64,000 nucleotides of DNA from Phytohabitans houttuyneae (GTDB lineage: Bacteria; Actinomycetota; Actinomycetes; Mycobacteriales; Micromonosporaceae): positions 2,170,997 through 2,234,996 of the forward strand of contig NZ_BLPF01000002.1 in NCBI RefSeq assembly GCF_011764425.1, read 5' to 3'. The stretch's first letter is position 1. Every line of letters starts with the position of its first letter. Positions 18,020-27,114 of the stretch are shown piece by piece. The notes below the pieces were generated by a model. That model had not been told where the DNA came from and ran no database searches. It was given only the letters and a program-made list of their open reading frames with translations. The translations under genes and the position numbers were made by a program.

Positions 18020-18267
18020 TGGATTTCCCTTTCGTGCCGCTTGCTTGTCGCGTTCTGCCTGCCTGTCGTCTTCTGGTTGCCTGTCGCCTTCCACGGTCGC
18101 CGCCGGCAGCCGGTCGAGCGTCGGGCATCCGACCTGGCGCCGGTTTTCAAGTTTTGTCGAGGCGACCGACATCCAGGCGTTGATCCGGCAAATCAGACGC
18201 GGAGCTGCATATCGGCGTAATATGGATCTTCGCCCTCCCGCACGGGCCGAACCGTGGCTTCGCGGTC

Positions 18268-18800
18268 ATGAGCGGGGTGGGCGTCTCGCCGGTCCTTGGG
18301 GGCGGGTGACCTGCTCGCGCTCGCCGACCGGCGCTGGCCGCGCGGCGCGGGAGGGCGCAGGGCACCTGCTCCTTCTGGCCGTGAGCCGCCGGGGCGACAA
18401 GCGGCTGCTGGCGGAGATCGAGCGGCGGGCGGGTACACCGTCGTGTGCTTCGGGGCTTCTTCCGCGACGCCGAGGGCGCCGGCGGAGTCCGTGTGGGCCT
18501 CGCCCGCCCGCTCCGCTCCTCGACCGACGCGGCGGTGGCCGCCGCCGGCCGCGAGCTGGCGGGGCGACTGGTGGCCGGTGGGAGTGAGCCGGGCGACGGG
18601 CACCGCGGGCGGCGACGGCACACCGCCGACCTGGTCGCGGCCGGCCGCCGCCAGCGGCGCCGCACTGGTCGGCGACGCCATCTACGCCGGCTACCGCCGC
18701 ACCGAAGCGGCGGCCTGCACGCGCGGGTTGCGGCCCGCGCCGTCGGCGGCGGGGTTCAGCGACGCGTTCGTCTCCGACCAGTTCGGGCGGGTGCGCCAGC
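18268..18800 (+). pseudogene. multiply frameshifted gene of unknown function
   Basis: Starting at ATG 18268, plausible protein stretches appear one after another in different frames: GDLLALADRRWPRGAGG, then HLLLLAVSRRGDKRLLAEIE, then GYTVVCFG, then FFRDAEGAGGVRVGLARPLR with a long Ala/Arg helix, then ALVGDAIYAGYRR. Their order and continuity suggest a single damaged or error-ridden gene at the edge of the low-GC island. I recognise no family. It could be real decay, sequence error, or coincidence in GC-rich DNA. Confidence 0.35.
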
Positions 18801-19237
18801 CAGGACCTGCGGATCGCATGCTCCGGCGGGCACCGCGCGACGGCCGGTGGCTCGCTCGCGCTCGGAATCAAGGCGGCCCGCTCCGCGGGCCGCTCGCGCC
18901 GCCGACCAGGGGCCGCCCTACAGGGGGCGCCGCTCGGGGACCCCGCCCGCCTTAGCGCAAGCGCACGGCGGGCACCCTGCGGTGATAGCCCCGCCGGCGG
19001 CGCGTTGACCCATATAGCAAAGAAGCCCAGGGCCGCCTTGAGAACAGGCAAGCGCACGGGGGCAGAAGAACAAGGAGGACCGGACTACGGCCGGACTCAC
19101 CCACAAGAAGAAGCCTCCGGCGGGGATCTCCGACTCCAGGATGGGCGGATGGAGAACGAGACGAGTAGTGGCGTCCAGGTAACTCGCCCTGCAACCAGGA
19201 TGCCACGAGGTAGCATGCCCTATTAAAATAGCGTTGG
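18801..19237. other. non-coding stretch, possible structured or repeated DNA
   Basis: No supportable gene is seen. The segment 18955-19220 changes character sharply: it is purine-rich on the plus strand, has short complementary blocks (for example CCGCCGGCGG near 18992 and GCCTCCGGCGG near 19113), and base composition falls from the high GC to the left toward the lower GC on the right. All six frames give only short low-complexity products. It marks the left edge of the lower-GC island. Confidence 0.4.
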
Positions 19238-19908
19238 TCACTTCTTCCAAAACAGAAGGCGCGTTCGTAGCCGTTCTAGGCGACTTTTCGGCGGCTGGCG
19301 GCGGGGTTTCAAAGGCTGCGTCCGTCGGTACCGCTCAGGCTGCCCCTCCAGCCCTGGAATCTCCTGCACTAAGCCAGCGCGCACCATTCGCTTGAGGGTC
19401 CATTCAACAATCTGCTCATCGATTCTTTGCCCCAGTTCATCCTCTCGAACGCCGTCCTCACCTCCACGATCTAGTACAGCCATGATAGCGGCGGTGTATT
19501 CCAAGTCAGTATCTGGCGAAAAGCGCACTGCCCCCGAGTGGTTCGGGCGACGAACGCAAGACCATTCAGGTCATACTTTGTTGCGATTTCCTCTCCAGGA
19601 AAGAAAAATGAAACCTCTTGACCCGGTTCAAGCTCGGCGGTTTTGATGCGATTCTTTCCGGCAAACATGTGGACGATTTCGAGCGGATCCGAGCGGTCCA
19701 GCTCAATATAGACTCCACGAATGTAGACGCGGTGATTACTGTCATTTATGCATACACACTCAATTGCCCACACAGTCCCATCAGGAACGTCGCCGGCCAA
19801 AATCTCAAGTCTGAGCTTGGTGCGTCGCCCAGATAGCCACGTCCAGACAGTCCAAGTAAGACTCAAGCAGGCAACCATTACGCTTACGATCGAAATCGCA
19901 ATCGCCAC
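19238..19908 (-). pseudogene. membrane-anchored protein with C-terminal wHTH-like tail, probably one gene with a -1 shift
   Basis: Two overlapping frames fit a single 223-residue protein if the G run on the minus strand (C run 19531-19535) has lost one base: the join reads VARTTRGAVRFSPDTDLEY. The first part has a start GTG 19908 with GGGAG seven bases upstream, one membrane helix (AIAISIVSVMVACLSLTWTV) and a beta-rich domain (RVYIRGVYIELDRSD). The second part resembles a winged helix (VREDELGQRIDEQIVEWTL then KRMVRAGLVQEI) and ends in a basic tail. No family is recognised. If no base is missing these are two genes overlapping by 58 bases. GC is clearly lower than the flanks. Confidence 0.55.
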
Positions 19909-19909
19909 A

Positions 19910-20329
19910 TCAATCTCCCTGCGCCCCGACGCGAACGACCGTAATGGCGCTGTCGACTCCCCACGCAAGGTGATCTACCCATCCGCCTATATATGCGGCA
20001 GGCGACCGTCTCGTGGAGGCTCCTAGATGGGTCAGAGCCAAGTCAAGAATAGTGATAGGCGCTAGTGCCGAAAGGATGGGTATGCGTAGGTAATCTTCAA
20101 TCCTCTGGAGGGCGTCTATTCGGAGCGTATGACGAGCTATCAACGTCTGCGCTAGCTTTTTCGCATTCTTGCTGGCAACCCGCTCGTACGCCTCGACGGT
20201 AGGACGGACCTTACGGCCAACCCTATCCACCTTTGACATCCGCCGGCGCAGGTCTTGCGTCTTCTTCTCGCGATGTTGCTGAACGCTTACACGTCGTCGA
20301 CGGTTCTTCATTACGAAATCCAAATCCAT
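19910..20329 (-). CDS. hypothetical basic protein with hydrophobic C-terminal segments
   Basis: The 139-residue protein has a strongly basic N-terminus (MKNRRRRVSVQQHREKKTQD), a helical middle and two hydrophobic stretches (IPILSALAPITILDLALTHL and AYIGGWVDHLAWGV). Its stop TGA is followed by one base and then the GTG of the next gene, so the two form a small operon. I recognise no family. An internal ATG at residue 7 is an alternative start. Confidence 0.55.
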   Translation of the reverse strand: MDLDFVMKNRRRRVSVQQHREKKTQDLRRRMSKVDRVGRKVRPTVEAYERVASKNAKKLAQTLIARHTLRIDALQRIEDYLRIPILSALAPITILDLALTHLGASTRRSPAAYIGGWVDHLAWGVDSAITVVRVGAQGD

Positions 20330-20714
20330 TCGGCTTTGCTGTTAATCCTCTGCGAGGGATATCGATTCTCTCACGCTTCGTCGGCGACAGGTACTCATTT
20401 CCGGGAAGCCTCCGATTTGGACATCTGGTCCTTTGGCCGCCAAACTCCACATACTTTCTCCCCTACTCCCTAGCGTCTCTTGATGCTGTTGTGTTCGCTG
20501 TCCAGCTGGAGCCGCTGGCGCTCCGGCGTTGATCGACAGGGGAGGGGTGTGGGCGGACCGGCGACACAGCCACGGATTGCGTCGTAGCGAGTCGAGGGCG
20601 GCCAACATGGGCCGCCGTAACCGGTACGCCTGCCCACACGTTGATCCACCACTGACCCTGGGACAGCAACGTTCGCGCGCCTTCGAAAGTAGTTTTGACG
20701 GGCCTGGACGTAGA

Positions 20715-20744
20715 AGATCCCCGGCCGCATGCGGCCGGGGATCT
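20715..20744. repeat. 30-bp perfect palindrome
   Basis: The arm AGATCCCCGGCCGCA is followed at once by its exact complement, giving a 15-bp perfect dyad with no spacer except the central GCATGC. It could act as a strong terminator hairpin or be the end of a mobile element. Confidence 0.7.
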
Positions 20745-20789
20745 CAACAAGGCGCTCCTCGCGTCCTATGTGTTGCCGCCGCTGCGCAC

Positions 20790-20886
20790 TCCGTATGCGG
20801 GCTTCGGGAGGTCTGCGGTCGCCTCGATGGCCAGGGTTCCGGCCATGGGAGATCTTGACTCCTCCCGGCCAGTCACCGGGGTGACG
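20790..20886. repeat. island repeat, copy 1
   Basis: This ~97-bp segment recurs at 23855-23951 in the same orientation. The shared core GCGGGCTTCGGGAGGTC is at 20797-20813, followed by nearly identical GCGGTCGC, TCGATGGCCA, GCCGGCCAT-like and AGATCTTGA blocks. The two copies are about 3.06 kb apart and enclose the lipoprotein and inhibitor-like genes. On the minus strand both copies can be read as AIEATADLPKPAYGV. Confidence 0.7.
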
Positions 20887-20994
20887 CCAATCGACACCCT
20901 CGCACCTTCACCGAGGCCGTGCGTGCCCGTACGCCGGTCGGTGACGAAGCCACCGCATTGCAGCCTGTTCCGCGCAGGAAAGGCGCCACAGCAT

Positions 20995-21354
20995 TCAGGC
21001 CAGATCAGCGTCGACCACAGAGTTGAACGAATCGAACCGAGCCTTTTCCGCGCCGCGATGGACGCCATTGCGCGTGCGTGGCCTGCCGCCAGGTCGCCGA
21101 GAACGTTGACGAACATCAGTGCTCGTCAACGCGGTCTCCATCCCTGGCGCCCTGTACGAATGCTCTGGCAAGGACCTTGATCTTCCAACCAGCACGGGCA
21201 GAGGCTGCCGCCTCCACGATGCGGCCGAAAGCTCCCGCTTCGGACCGTCAGTAGCGTGTTCTGTTACGAAGTCCTCGATGGATTGACCGGTCTCGTATTC
21301 CAACTGCCCGCGAACTGCTGGATCTCGCTCACCCGAAGCATTCTCCCGGAGCAC
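20995..21354 (-). pseudogene. hypothetical helical protein, apparently with three -1 shifts
   Basis: GTG 21354 has GGGA six bases upstream and begins VLRENASGERDPAVRGQL. After residue ~38 the straight frame becomes unnatural, but the -1 frame continues as GAFGRIVEAAASARAGWKIK and VLARAFVQGARDGDRVDEH. A further -1 frame reads MFVNVLGDLAAGHARAMASI, and a last shift returns to ARFDSFNSVVDADLA and a stop. Restoring one base near 21244, 21119 and 21049 gives a 120-residue helical protein. Its codon-position GC (high first, low second) supports the shifted reading. No family is recognised. Confidence 0.45.
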
Positions 21355-21525
21355 TGCAAGTCCCTATGGGCAGGGATTCCGAGGCCGCGAAGCGGCTGCC
21401 GGCTCACGCCGGGAGCGAAGCGGTAACTCGCCGAGCAGCCTTAGCGGGCAGCTGAGCAGGACACCCAGGCGTCATATCGACCCGCCGCTTCCGGGTCCGG
21501 TACTCCGGCGACGAGTCGGCATGAA

Positions 21526-21562
21526 GGGGCGCCCATAACTGTCAGGAGTTATGGGGCGCCCC
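21526..21562 (-). terminator. long hairpin, likely terminator of the lipoprotein gene
   Basis: GGGGCGCCCATAACT pairs with AGTTATGGGGCGCCCC (one bulged G) across a six-base loop. It stands about 110 bases beyond the stop of the minus-strand lipoprotein gene. Confidence 0.65.
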
Positions 21563-21674
21563 AAAGAAGCGGTTAGCGCTCCGATCGCAGGGTCTCAATA
21601 CCGCGCATTCGCCGTCGCCCGGGTCGTGACGACCGTGGGCCTGATCGCAGCGGACGTCAAGTCACACCAGCGCA

Positions 21675-22646
21675 TTAAGATACGGCGCCGGCCATCAGGG
21701 TAGTAGCCCGACTTATTGCGGTATCGAGGCTGTCCTTCGCGGCTGCGAGCTCCTGGAGGTTTTGGTCTATCAGGGCGGATTGGTACGCTGTCTCTACAGC
21801 AAACCACACGCCGACCAGATTCGAATGTATCTTGCAGGTGACATCCGCGACCGCCTGACGAATCTCGACGCCCGAAGGAACTTGATTGTTCAATATCGGA
21901 AACCTGTCTGGTGCCACCGTCGGATCTTTATCTATGTCATAGCCTTCTCCGAGCATGCAGGAGCTCCACTTTTGAACGGCATCCTGAACCCTGCTATCCG
22001 CGAAGGACTGCTCATAGCTAGAGATGGAGAGAACCTGAGCCAGCTCCGTATCAAGGTAGGTTCGCCCGTCTCTGGCACCTAGTTTCCTCGCGGCCTCGGC
22101 GACACACCCACCGACTGGCGGCATCTGACCGTTGACGAGCTTTCGGCTAGCCAAGCGCCGGCCTGAGCTATCTAAACCACCAGTCATGACCATCTCAAGA
22201 TCGGTTGAGATCGGTGCTTCACGCAGCGGGCGCGCTGTGGGGGTGTTGCCGTCGAGGGCTGGATGATAGCCATAGCGTTCGGCCCGGACCAGGTCGTTGA
22301 TGCCGTATCGACCGTCTGCAGTGTATGTGTGTTGGAATGTGCCGCTCTGTGTCGTCGATAACAAATGCTCGAATCCGTATCGCTCCAGGCATCGATTGAT
22401 CACGACCGCCCGTCCATTGTTCACCAGATCCGCTTGTTGCTCGGTCGGCAGGTATCCTGCAATGGGCAATGTTGCCGAAGTATCCAGCACGGACTTCGTA
22501 TCTGGTACATCAGTCACGAGGGGCGGCGCGGCGATTTGCAAGGTCCAATCATTCCGCCCACTTGTGTCACCACCGTTGGCACATCCAGTTGCAGCAAGCA
22601 AGGAGGCCGCACCAACGACGAGGGATCGCAGGAGAAGCGTTCGCAT
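21675..22646 (-). CDS. lipoprotein of unknown function
   Basis: The 323-residue protein has a clear lipoprotein signal (MRTLLLRSLVVGAASLLAAT then GC; lipobox AATGC). The mature part has two pairs of spaced cysteines (RCLERYGFEH, GGCVAEAAR, SSCMLGEGY, VTCKIH) and an acidic helical C-terminus. This pattern recurs in actinobacterial lipoproteins of unknown role that are found near signalling or transport genes. No neighbour gives a function. GC is below that of the flanking operons, consistent with acquired DNA. Confidence 0.75.
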   Translation of the reverse strand: MRTLLLRSLVVGAASLLAATGCANGGDTSGRNDWTLQIAAPPLVTDVPDTKSVLDTSATLPIAGYLPTEQQADLVNNGRAVVINRCLERYGFEHLLSTTQSGTFQHTYTADGRYGINDLVRAERYGYHPALDGNTPTARPLREAPISTDLEMVMTGGLDSSGRRLASRKLVNGQMPPVGGCVAEAARKLGARDGRTYLDTELAQVLSISSYEQSFADSRVQDAVQKWSSCMLGEGYDIDKDPTVAPDRFPILNNQVPSGVEIRQAVADVTCKIHSNLVGVWFAVETAYQSALIDQNLQELAAAKDSLDTAISRATTLMAGAVS

Positions 22647-22785
22647 TATAGTCGCCAGCCTTCCGTTCGGTACAATCGACCATCAACACAACTCTTTGGG
22701 AACGTGGTCACGCTGAATTGAACAGCAAATCCCAGTCGGGCGGCCCGCGATGAATCGGCCAGAGGCTAACCAAAGACCTGCCTCT

Positions 22786-23232
22786 TCAACAATTCCAGGT
22801 GTGGGATCGATTGTTGTTTCGCAACGAGCCAAGATTCGCTACGGCCTGGCCTGGTTGGAGACTGATTTTCGGGGCGCTTGGATAGCCGGCGTTGTAGTTT
22901 GCTCGGTAAAAGATCGTGGCTACGCAGGTAATCCGGTCGTGATTCTGCGCCGAAGCGGCGTTGTTGCCGATCTGTTGGCCAGTTCCAGGCTGATAAGGGC
23001 TACCAAGGGAGTTGTCAGGGTATGTTCCCCTCGGATTGAGAAGATCCGGCACGGCCTGCCAAATCCCAGCATAGGCTCCCAAGAAGTTCGGACTATAGTA
23101 GTAGCAAAGATCTCCTATGGGGTCATTGCAGAAGCTAATCGGATACGCTTCGGCAGGCCGAGCTAATAGGACCGAGCCTCCGACGATTCCAATTAATGCA
23201 GCCGTCATCGCGGCAACCAGCCTTCGTAGCAT
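22786..23232 (-). CDS. small secreted protein, peptidase inhibitor I36-like
   Basis: The 148-residue protein has a Sec signal (residues about 1-29, ending ARPAEA). The mature part starts YPISFCNDPIGDLCYYYSPN, with later Cys in ITCVATIF and at the C-terminus TWNC. The Cys-x-Tyr-Tyr-Tyr motif followed by Asn/Gly-rich loops resembles I36-type (SMI) secreted inhibitors. It may protect the cell against metallopeptidases; similarity is weak, so the assignment is tentative. It has no operon partner. Confidence 0.6.
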   Translation of the reverse strand: MLRRLVAAMTAALIGIVGGSVLLARPAEAYPISFCNDPIGDLCYYYSPNFLGAYAGIWQAVPDLLNPRGTYPDNSLGSPYQPGTGQQIGNNAASAQNHDRITCVATIFYRANYNAGYPSAPKISLQPGQAVANLGSLRNNNRSHTWNC

Positions 23233-24003
23233 TAGGCGAACTCCCTCCAGGGGTTCTCTCGATACCTACAACGGGCGCAGAGCTTGGCAAACAACGGAGT
23301 GAGACGCCGATATCCTGGCGGTCGGCAAGCTATCCAAGGTGGCTCCCGCGCAGAGGCTTGAGTAACAAGACCTTCCTCCGCGAACCAGAAAGTATCGGCC
23401 TCCTGCATGAGGCCCGACGCTAGCATTAAGCCTTTATGGTCGTGAGGTCGTCACCCACATGATGACATCAGATCGATGCACTTAAGTCAATGACTGCGGA
23501 CAAGATCGTCTTTTCTGCCGCCTCGTCGTGTGGTTGCTACTGCCTTGTCGTCATCTGCCATGCAGGGTTCGCTATTCAAAGAGCGGCTGGCCGGACTAGA
23601 CCCAATGCCATGTTCCGAAATTTGATCATCCTAATGGGATTGGCAATTCAAGAGTCGAGACCAGACGCAGTATGTCCTGGCGAGATGCGACACCGTTAGG
23701 CGCGTGCGGAGCAGCAAAGATGCTGCTGGTCGTCGGCTACGCGAGCTATCAACACGATGAGAGTGTGATGGCCTATGTCGAGAACCCCGCCCTCACCCGG
23801 ACCAAGGTTCAAGAACAGTCCGAGCCGCCGGGGCCTATCGAACCTTGGCGATACGCCGTAGGCGGGCTTCGGGAGGTCGGCGGTCGCTTCGATGGCCACC
23901 GAGCCGGCCATCACAGATCTTGAGACCTCCTGACCAGTCGCTGGAGCGACGGTCCGGACCACGACGGGCGTCGCGGTAGCTCGAAATCTCCGGATGGGGC
24001 TGG
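23233..24003. other. gene-poor right part of the island
   Basis: No gene is supported in these ~770 bases. Composition is mixed: 23240-23680 is relatively AT-rich, and 23690-24000 returns to high GC. The second copy of the island repeat lies at 23855-23951, only about 50 bases from the end of the M64 peptidase gene, so the insertion boundary is probably there. Confidence 0.4.
23855..23951. repeat. island repeat, copy 2
   Basis: This is the second, imperfect copy of the ~97-bp repeat at 20790-20886, in the same orientation; the core GCGGGCTTCGGGAGGTC is at 23862-23878. It sits at the right border of the lower-GC island. Confidence 0.7.
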
Positions 24004-26544
24004 TCAGCCGCGGCACAAGTCGGCGCCGCGGACGGTGTTGGGTGCGCCGAAGTCGCTCGGGCGGGTGCTGTTGCCCGCGCAGCTCAGGGCGCCGTTGACC
24101 CGGTTGCCGACCAGGACCGGGCCGTAGGGGCCGACCAGCCGGCTGTACCGCTCGTTGGCGCTGACCTGGGTGTTGCCGGCCAGGACCACCGCGCCGTTGA
24201 ACGTGTTGCCGGCGACCGTCACGTCCCGCGTGGTCCCGGTGATCTGGGCCGCGCCGTTGACCGTGGAGCCGAAGAGCTGCACGGCCTGGGCGCCGTTCGC
24301 CGCGAGCGTGCCGCTGATCGTGCTGTCGCGGACCACGAGCGAGGCGCCCGCGCGCACGGTCACCTGGCCCGCCACCCGCGCGCCGGTCAGGCAGGTCACG
24401 CCCTGCGTCACGGTCACCCGGCTCTGGCGGCCGGTGAGCGTGGTCGTGCACGCGGGCGAGGCGCCGGGCAGCACCGTGGCGCGGTAGCCGCTGGCCGGGC
24501 CGATGTTGCCGGCCGGGTCGATGGCGCGGTGCTCGACCAGGTGGGTGCCGAAGCCGGGCACGAAGCCGCCGCTCGGGTGGTCGTCCGGCAGCGTCTGCTC
24601 GAACGTGGCGCGGGACAGGCCGCCGGTGCCGAGGTTGCCGTACGTCAGCGCCTTGACGCTGGTGCCCGAGTGGCGGAACTGGAACGGTGAGTCCGGCATC
24701 GGCCGCTCCGGGAAGCCGAAGTAGTTGAACCAGCCGTCCCCGTCGAGCCGGAACTGGCCCACCACGTGCCGCCCGGTCTGGTCGTCGCGCGGGTCGAGCC
24801 ACATGTCCCAGCCGTCGAAGTACACCGGGTGCTCCAGCGCGCCGGGCAGCGTGGCCAGCGGCGTGGAGAGGCGCCGCGGCGCGGTCGGCATGCCGTTGTC
24901 GACGCTCCACTCGACCGCGTCGGTGGCGCCGGCCGGGTCGGTGGCCGTCGCCACCAGGCGGTGGGTGCCGGGGGACAGGTCGAGCGCGCCGAGGTCGAGG
25001 CTGCGCCCGTCGCCCTGGTCGGGCACCGGCTGGCCGTCGAGCGACCAGGCCACATCGAGGATGCGGTCGGCCGGGTGGTTGGTCTCGACGAAGACGACCT
25101 CGTCGCCGGCGACCGGCTGCGTGGTCATCGTGGAGCTGGTGATCTCGGCGGCCGGCGGTGACGGCGTCACGCCCGCCGCGGCGACCGTCCACTCGCGAGT
25201 CTGCACGAAGCGCGGCCCGTTGTACCCCGAGTCGGTGGCGCCGCCGCCGGTCGACGGGTTGCGCACCCAGTCGATCCCGTCCGGCCCGACCGGGTCGCGC
25301 ACCTCGACCCGCACGGTGGTGCCGGCGGGCAGTGCCAGCGGCGCGAGGTCGAGGCTGCCGCCGGTGCCGAGCACCCGCTCGCCGGCGAGCCAGGTCACCC
25401 GCAGCGCGTGGTACCGCGGATGCCCGGTCTCGACCCACAGCACGCCGTCGGCCGGCACCGTCCCCGGCGGGGCGTGCCGCAGCGCCATCTGCCCCGCGTT
25501 GCGCCGCCCGGTGATGCGGGCGACCATGTGCTCGCGGCCGACCTGGTCCCAGTCGAAGCCGATCCACCGCATGATGGAGTGCTCGCTGGGCCGCCGCTGC
25601 CCGCAGGGGTAGGTGCCGCCGCCCTCGTGCAGCCCGATCGTGCCGCCGGACAGGCTCTCCTCGCCGACCCACCGCCACCACTTGTGCTGGTCGGCGACCA
25701 TCTGGCCGGTGCTCGAGTAGATCGTGTGGTGAAAGCTGCCCGGCTCGCCGCCGGTGTAGCAGGGGCGCACGACGTCGCGGGAGGAGTACGGGTACTCGTC
25801 GGCCATCGTGCCCAGCGAGTGGCCGAGCTCGTGCAGCGAGATCAGCGGGCCCTGCGGGGAGCCGCCCGAGGTGGTGGCGTTGGTGCCGCCGATCCCGCCG
25901 TACGTGAACGTGTTGAAGATGGCGAGCGTCTGCACGTTCTGCGAGGTGCGGGGGATGCCGAGCGCCGGCACCACGTACGAGTCGAGGATGCGGTTGTGCG
26001 CCTGCGCGCCGGTCTCGCACGGGTTGACGCCCGGCGGGTAGTAGGCGGCGTCGTTCTCGCAGCCCACCGGCGCTCCACCGTAGACGGTGCCGCGGGCGAG
26101 GGGGTCGGCGCAGCCGTTCTGGAAGATCATGCGCAGCGCGGTGCGCTTGCCGTCGATCGGTCCCTCGCGCTCGCCGGTGTCCCGGATCGTGCCGTCCGGG
26201 TGGCGCACGCGGCCGTCGGGGTCGCAGCGGACGCCGTAGTCGATCGAGGCGATCTCGACCGCGTACACGTTGATGTAGTCGCGGTACGTGCGGAACGGCT
26301 CGGTGGCCCACATGACGGCCAGGTTGCGGTCGACGTCGGCCCGGAAGATGGCCTGCTGGTCGGCCTGGTAGCCGTCGCCGAGGATGACCAGGTTGAGCCG
26401 GTCGGCGGCCGGGCCGGTGACCTGGACCGGGCGAACCGTGGGCTCGGGCAGCGGCGCGGGGTCGGCCGCGCGCGCCGGCGCGGGACCGGCCACCACCAGG
26501 CCGGCCGCCAGGGCCGCCAGCATCAGCGTCGCTCGGGTTCTCAT
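24004..26544 (-). CDS. secreted M64-family metallopeptidase with beta-helix-like C-terminus
   Basis: The 846-residue protein has a signal peptide (to ARAAD, about residue 27) and an M64 (IgA-peptidase type) domain. It shows RLNLVILGDGYQ, the RADVDRNLAVMWATEPFRTY block and the zinc site SLHELGHSLGTMADEYPYSS near residue 240, where HELGH supplies two zinc His and the catalytic Glu. After Ig-like segments (about 370-560) the last ~150 residues are repetitive (VTVRAGASLVVRDSTISGTL, NTFNGAVVLAGNTQVS), like a right-handed beta-helix. It should digest extracellular protein. It is the last gene of a four-gene operon, nine bases after the TlpA-like gene. Confidence 0.9.
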   Translation of the reverse strand: MRTRATLMLAALAAGLVVAGPAPARAADPAPLPEPTVRPVQVTGPAADRLNLVILGDGYQADQQAIFRADVDRNLAVMWATEPFRTYRDYINVYAVEIASIDYGVRCDPDGRVRHPDGTIRDTGEREGPIDGKRTALRMIFQNGCADPLARGTVYGGAPVGCENDAAYYPPGVNPCETGAQAHNRILDSYVVPALGIPRTSQNVQTLAIFNTFTYGGIGGTNATTSGGSPQGPLISLHELGHSLGTMADEYPYSSRDVVRPCYTGGEPGSFHHTIYSSTGQMVADQHKWWRWVGEESLSGGTIGLHEGGGTYPCGQRRPSEHSIMRWIGFDWDQVGREHMVARITGRRNAGQMALRHAPPGTVPADGVLWVETGHPRYHALRVTWLAGERVLGTGGSLDLAPLALPAGTTVRVEVRDPVGPDGIDWVRNPSTGGGATDSGYNGPRFVQTREWTVAAAGVTPSPPAAEITSSTMTTQPVAGDEVVFVETNHPADRILDVAWSLDGQPVPDQGDGRSLDLGALDLSPGTHRLVATATDPAGATDAVEWSVDNGMPTAPRRLSTPLATLPGALEHPVYFDGWDMWLDPRDDQTGRHVVGQFRLDGDGWFNYFGFPERPMPDSPFQFRHSGTSVKALTYGNLGTGGLSRATFEQTLPDDHPSGGFVPGFGTHLVEHRAIDPAGNIGPASGYRATVLPGASPACTTTLTGRQSRVTVTQGVTCLTGARVAGQVTVRAGASLVVRDSTISGTLAANGAQAVQLFGSTVNGAAQITGTTRDVTVAGNTFNGAVVLAGNTQVSANERYSRLVGPYGPVLVGNRVNGALSCAGNSTRPSDFGAPNTVRGADLCRG

Positions 26545-26553
26545 CGGCTCACC

Positions 26554-27114
26554 TCATCCCAGGAGCAGCTCGCGAATCCGTATGTCCAATGTGGAAGCGT
26601 CGAGGCCGCCGGGCCAGCCGCGCAGCAGCGCACCGCCCTTGGCGACGAGCGCGACGGCGCCGGGCTCGCGGACCGCGTACGACCGGGAGATCGTGCCATC
26701 CCCGTCGACCACGACCGGAAACTCGGACTTGTGCGCGCGCAGGTACGCGTCGAGCTCGTCCGGCTCGTCCCCGGTGACCACGCCGACGAAGACGACGCGG
26801 TCCCGGTAGCCGCGGGCCAGCTCGCTCAGCGCGCCCTGCCGCTGCGCGCAGGTGGTGCACCACGAGCTGAAGAACAGCAGCACGACCGGGCGCCGCGCCC
26901 ACAGGTCGGCGGCGGCGAGGGCGGTGCCGTCGGTGAGCGTTCCGGTGAAGACCGGGGCGCTCGGGGTACCCGGCGGGACCGGGCGCAGGGCGAGTCCGGC
27001 CGGGACCGGCCCGGGCAGCGTGCCCGCCCCGCCGGCCGTGGCCTCCCTCCCACCGCCGCTGTCGCAGGCGGCCAGGCAGAGCGCCGCGGCGAGGAGCGCG
27101 GCCACCAGCCTCAC
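26554..27114 (-). CDS. TlpA-like thioredoxin-fold lipoprotein
   Basis: The 186-residue protein has a lipobox (LCLAAC, residue ~20) and a redoxin domain with the active site SSWCTTCAQRQGAL (CxxC). It is followed by VVFVGVVTGDEPDELDAYLR, a cis-Pro-region equivalent SEFPVVVDGDGTISRSY and AVREPGAVALV. It faces the outside of the membrane and likely handles disulphides or peroxide stress in secreted proteins such as the Cys-containing metallopeptidases of the same operon. ATG 27114 overlaps the previous stop. Confidence 0.85.
   Translation of the reverse strand: MRLVAALLAAALCLAACDSGGGREATAGGAGTLPGPVPAGLALRPVPPGTPSAPVFTGTLTDGTALAAADLWARRPVVLLFFSSWCTTCAQRQGALSELARGYRDRVVFVGVVTGDEPDELDAYLRAHKSEFPVVVDGDGTISRSYAVREPGAVALVAKGGALLRGWPGGLDASTLDIRIRELLLG

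Larger units (their letters stand above)
20330..20994. other. gene-poor stretch with palindrome and repeat
   Basis: No convincing gene is seen on either strand. The stretch holds a 30-bp perfect palindrome (20715-20744) and the first copy of a ~97-bp repeat (20790-20886), both listed separately. The codon-position composition is not that of a gene, and the visible frames are short. It looks like accumulated insertion remnants. Confidence 0.4.

Noticed and set aside
18950-23951. Prophage or integrative element
   Set aside because: No integrase, terminase, capsid, relaxase or tRNA site is seen; only small unknown proteins, palindromes and a repeat.
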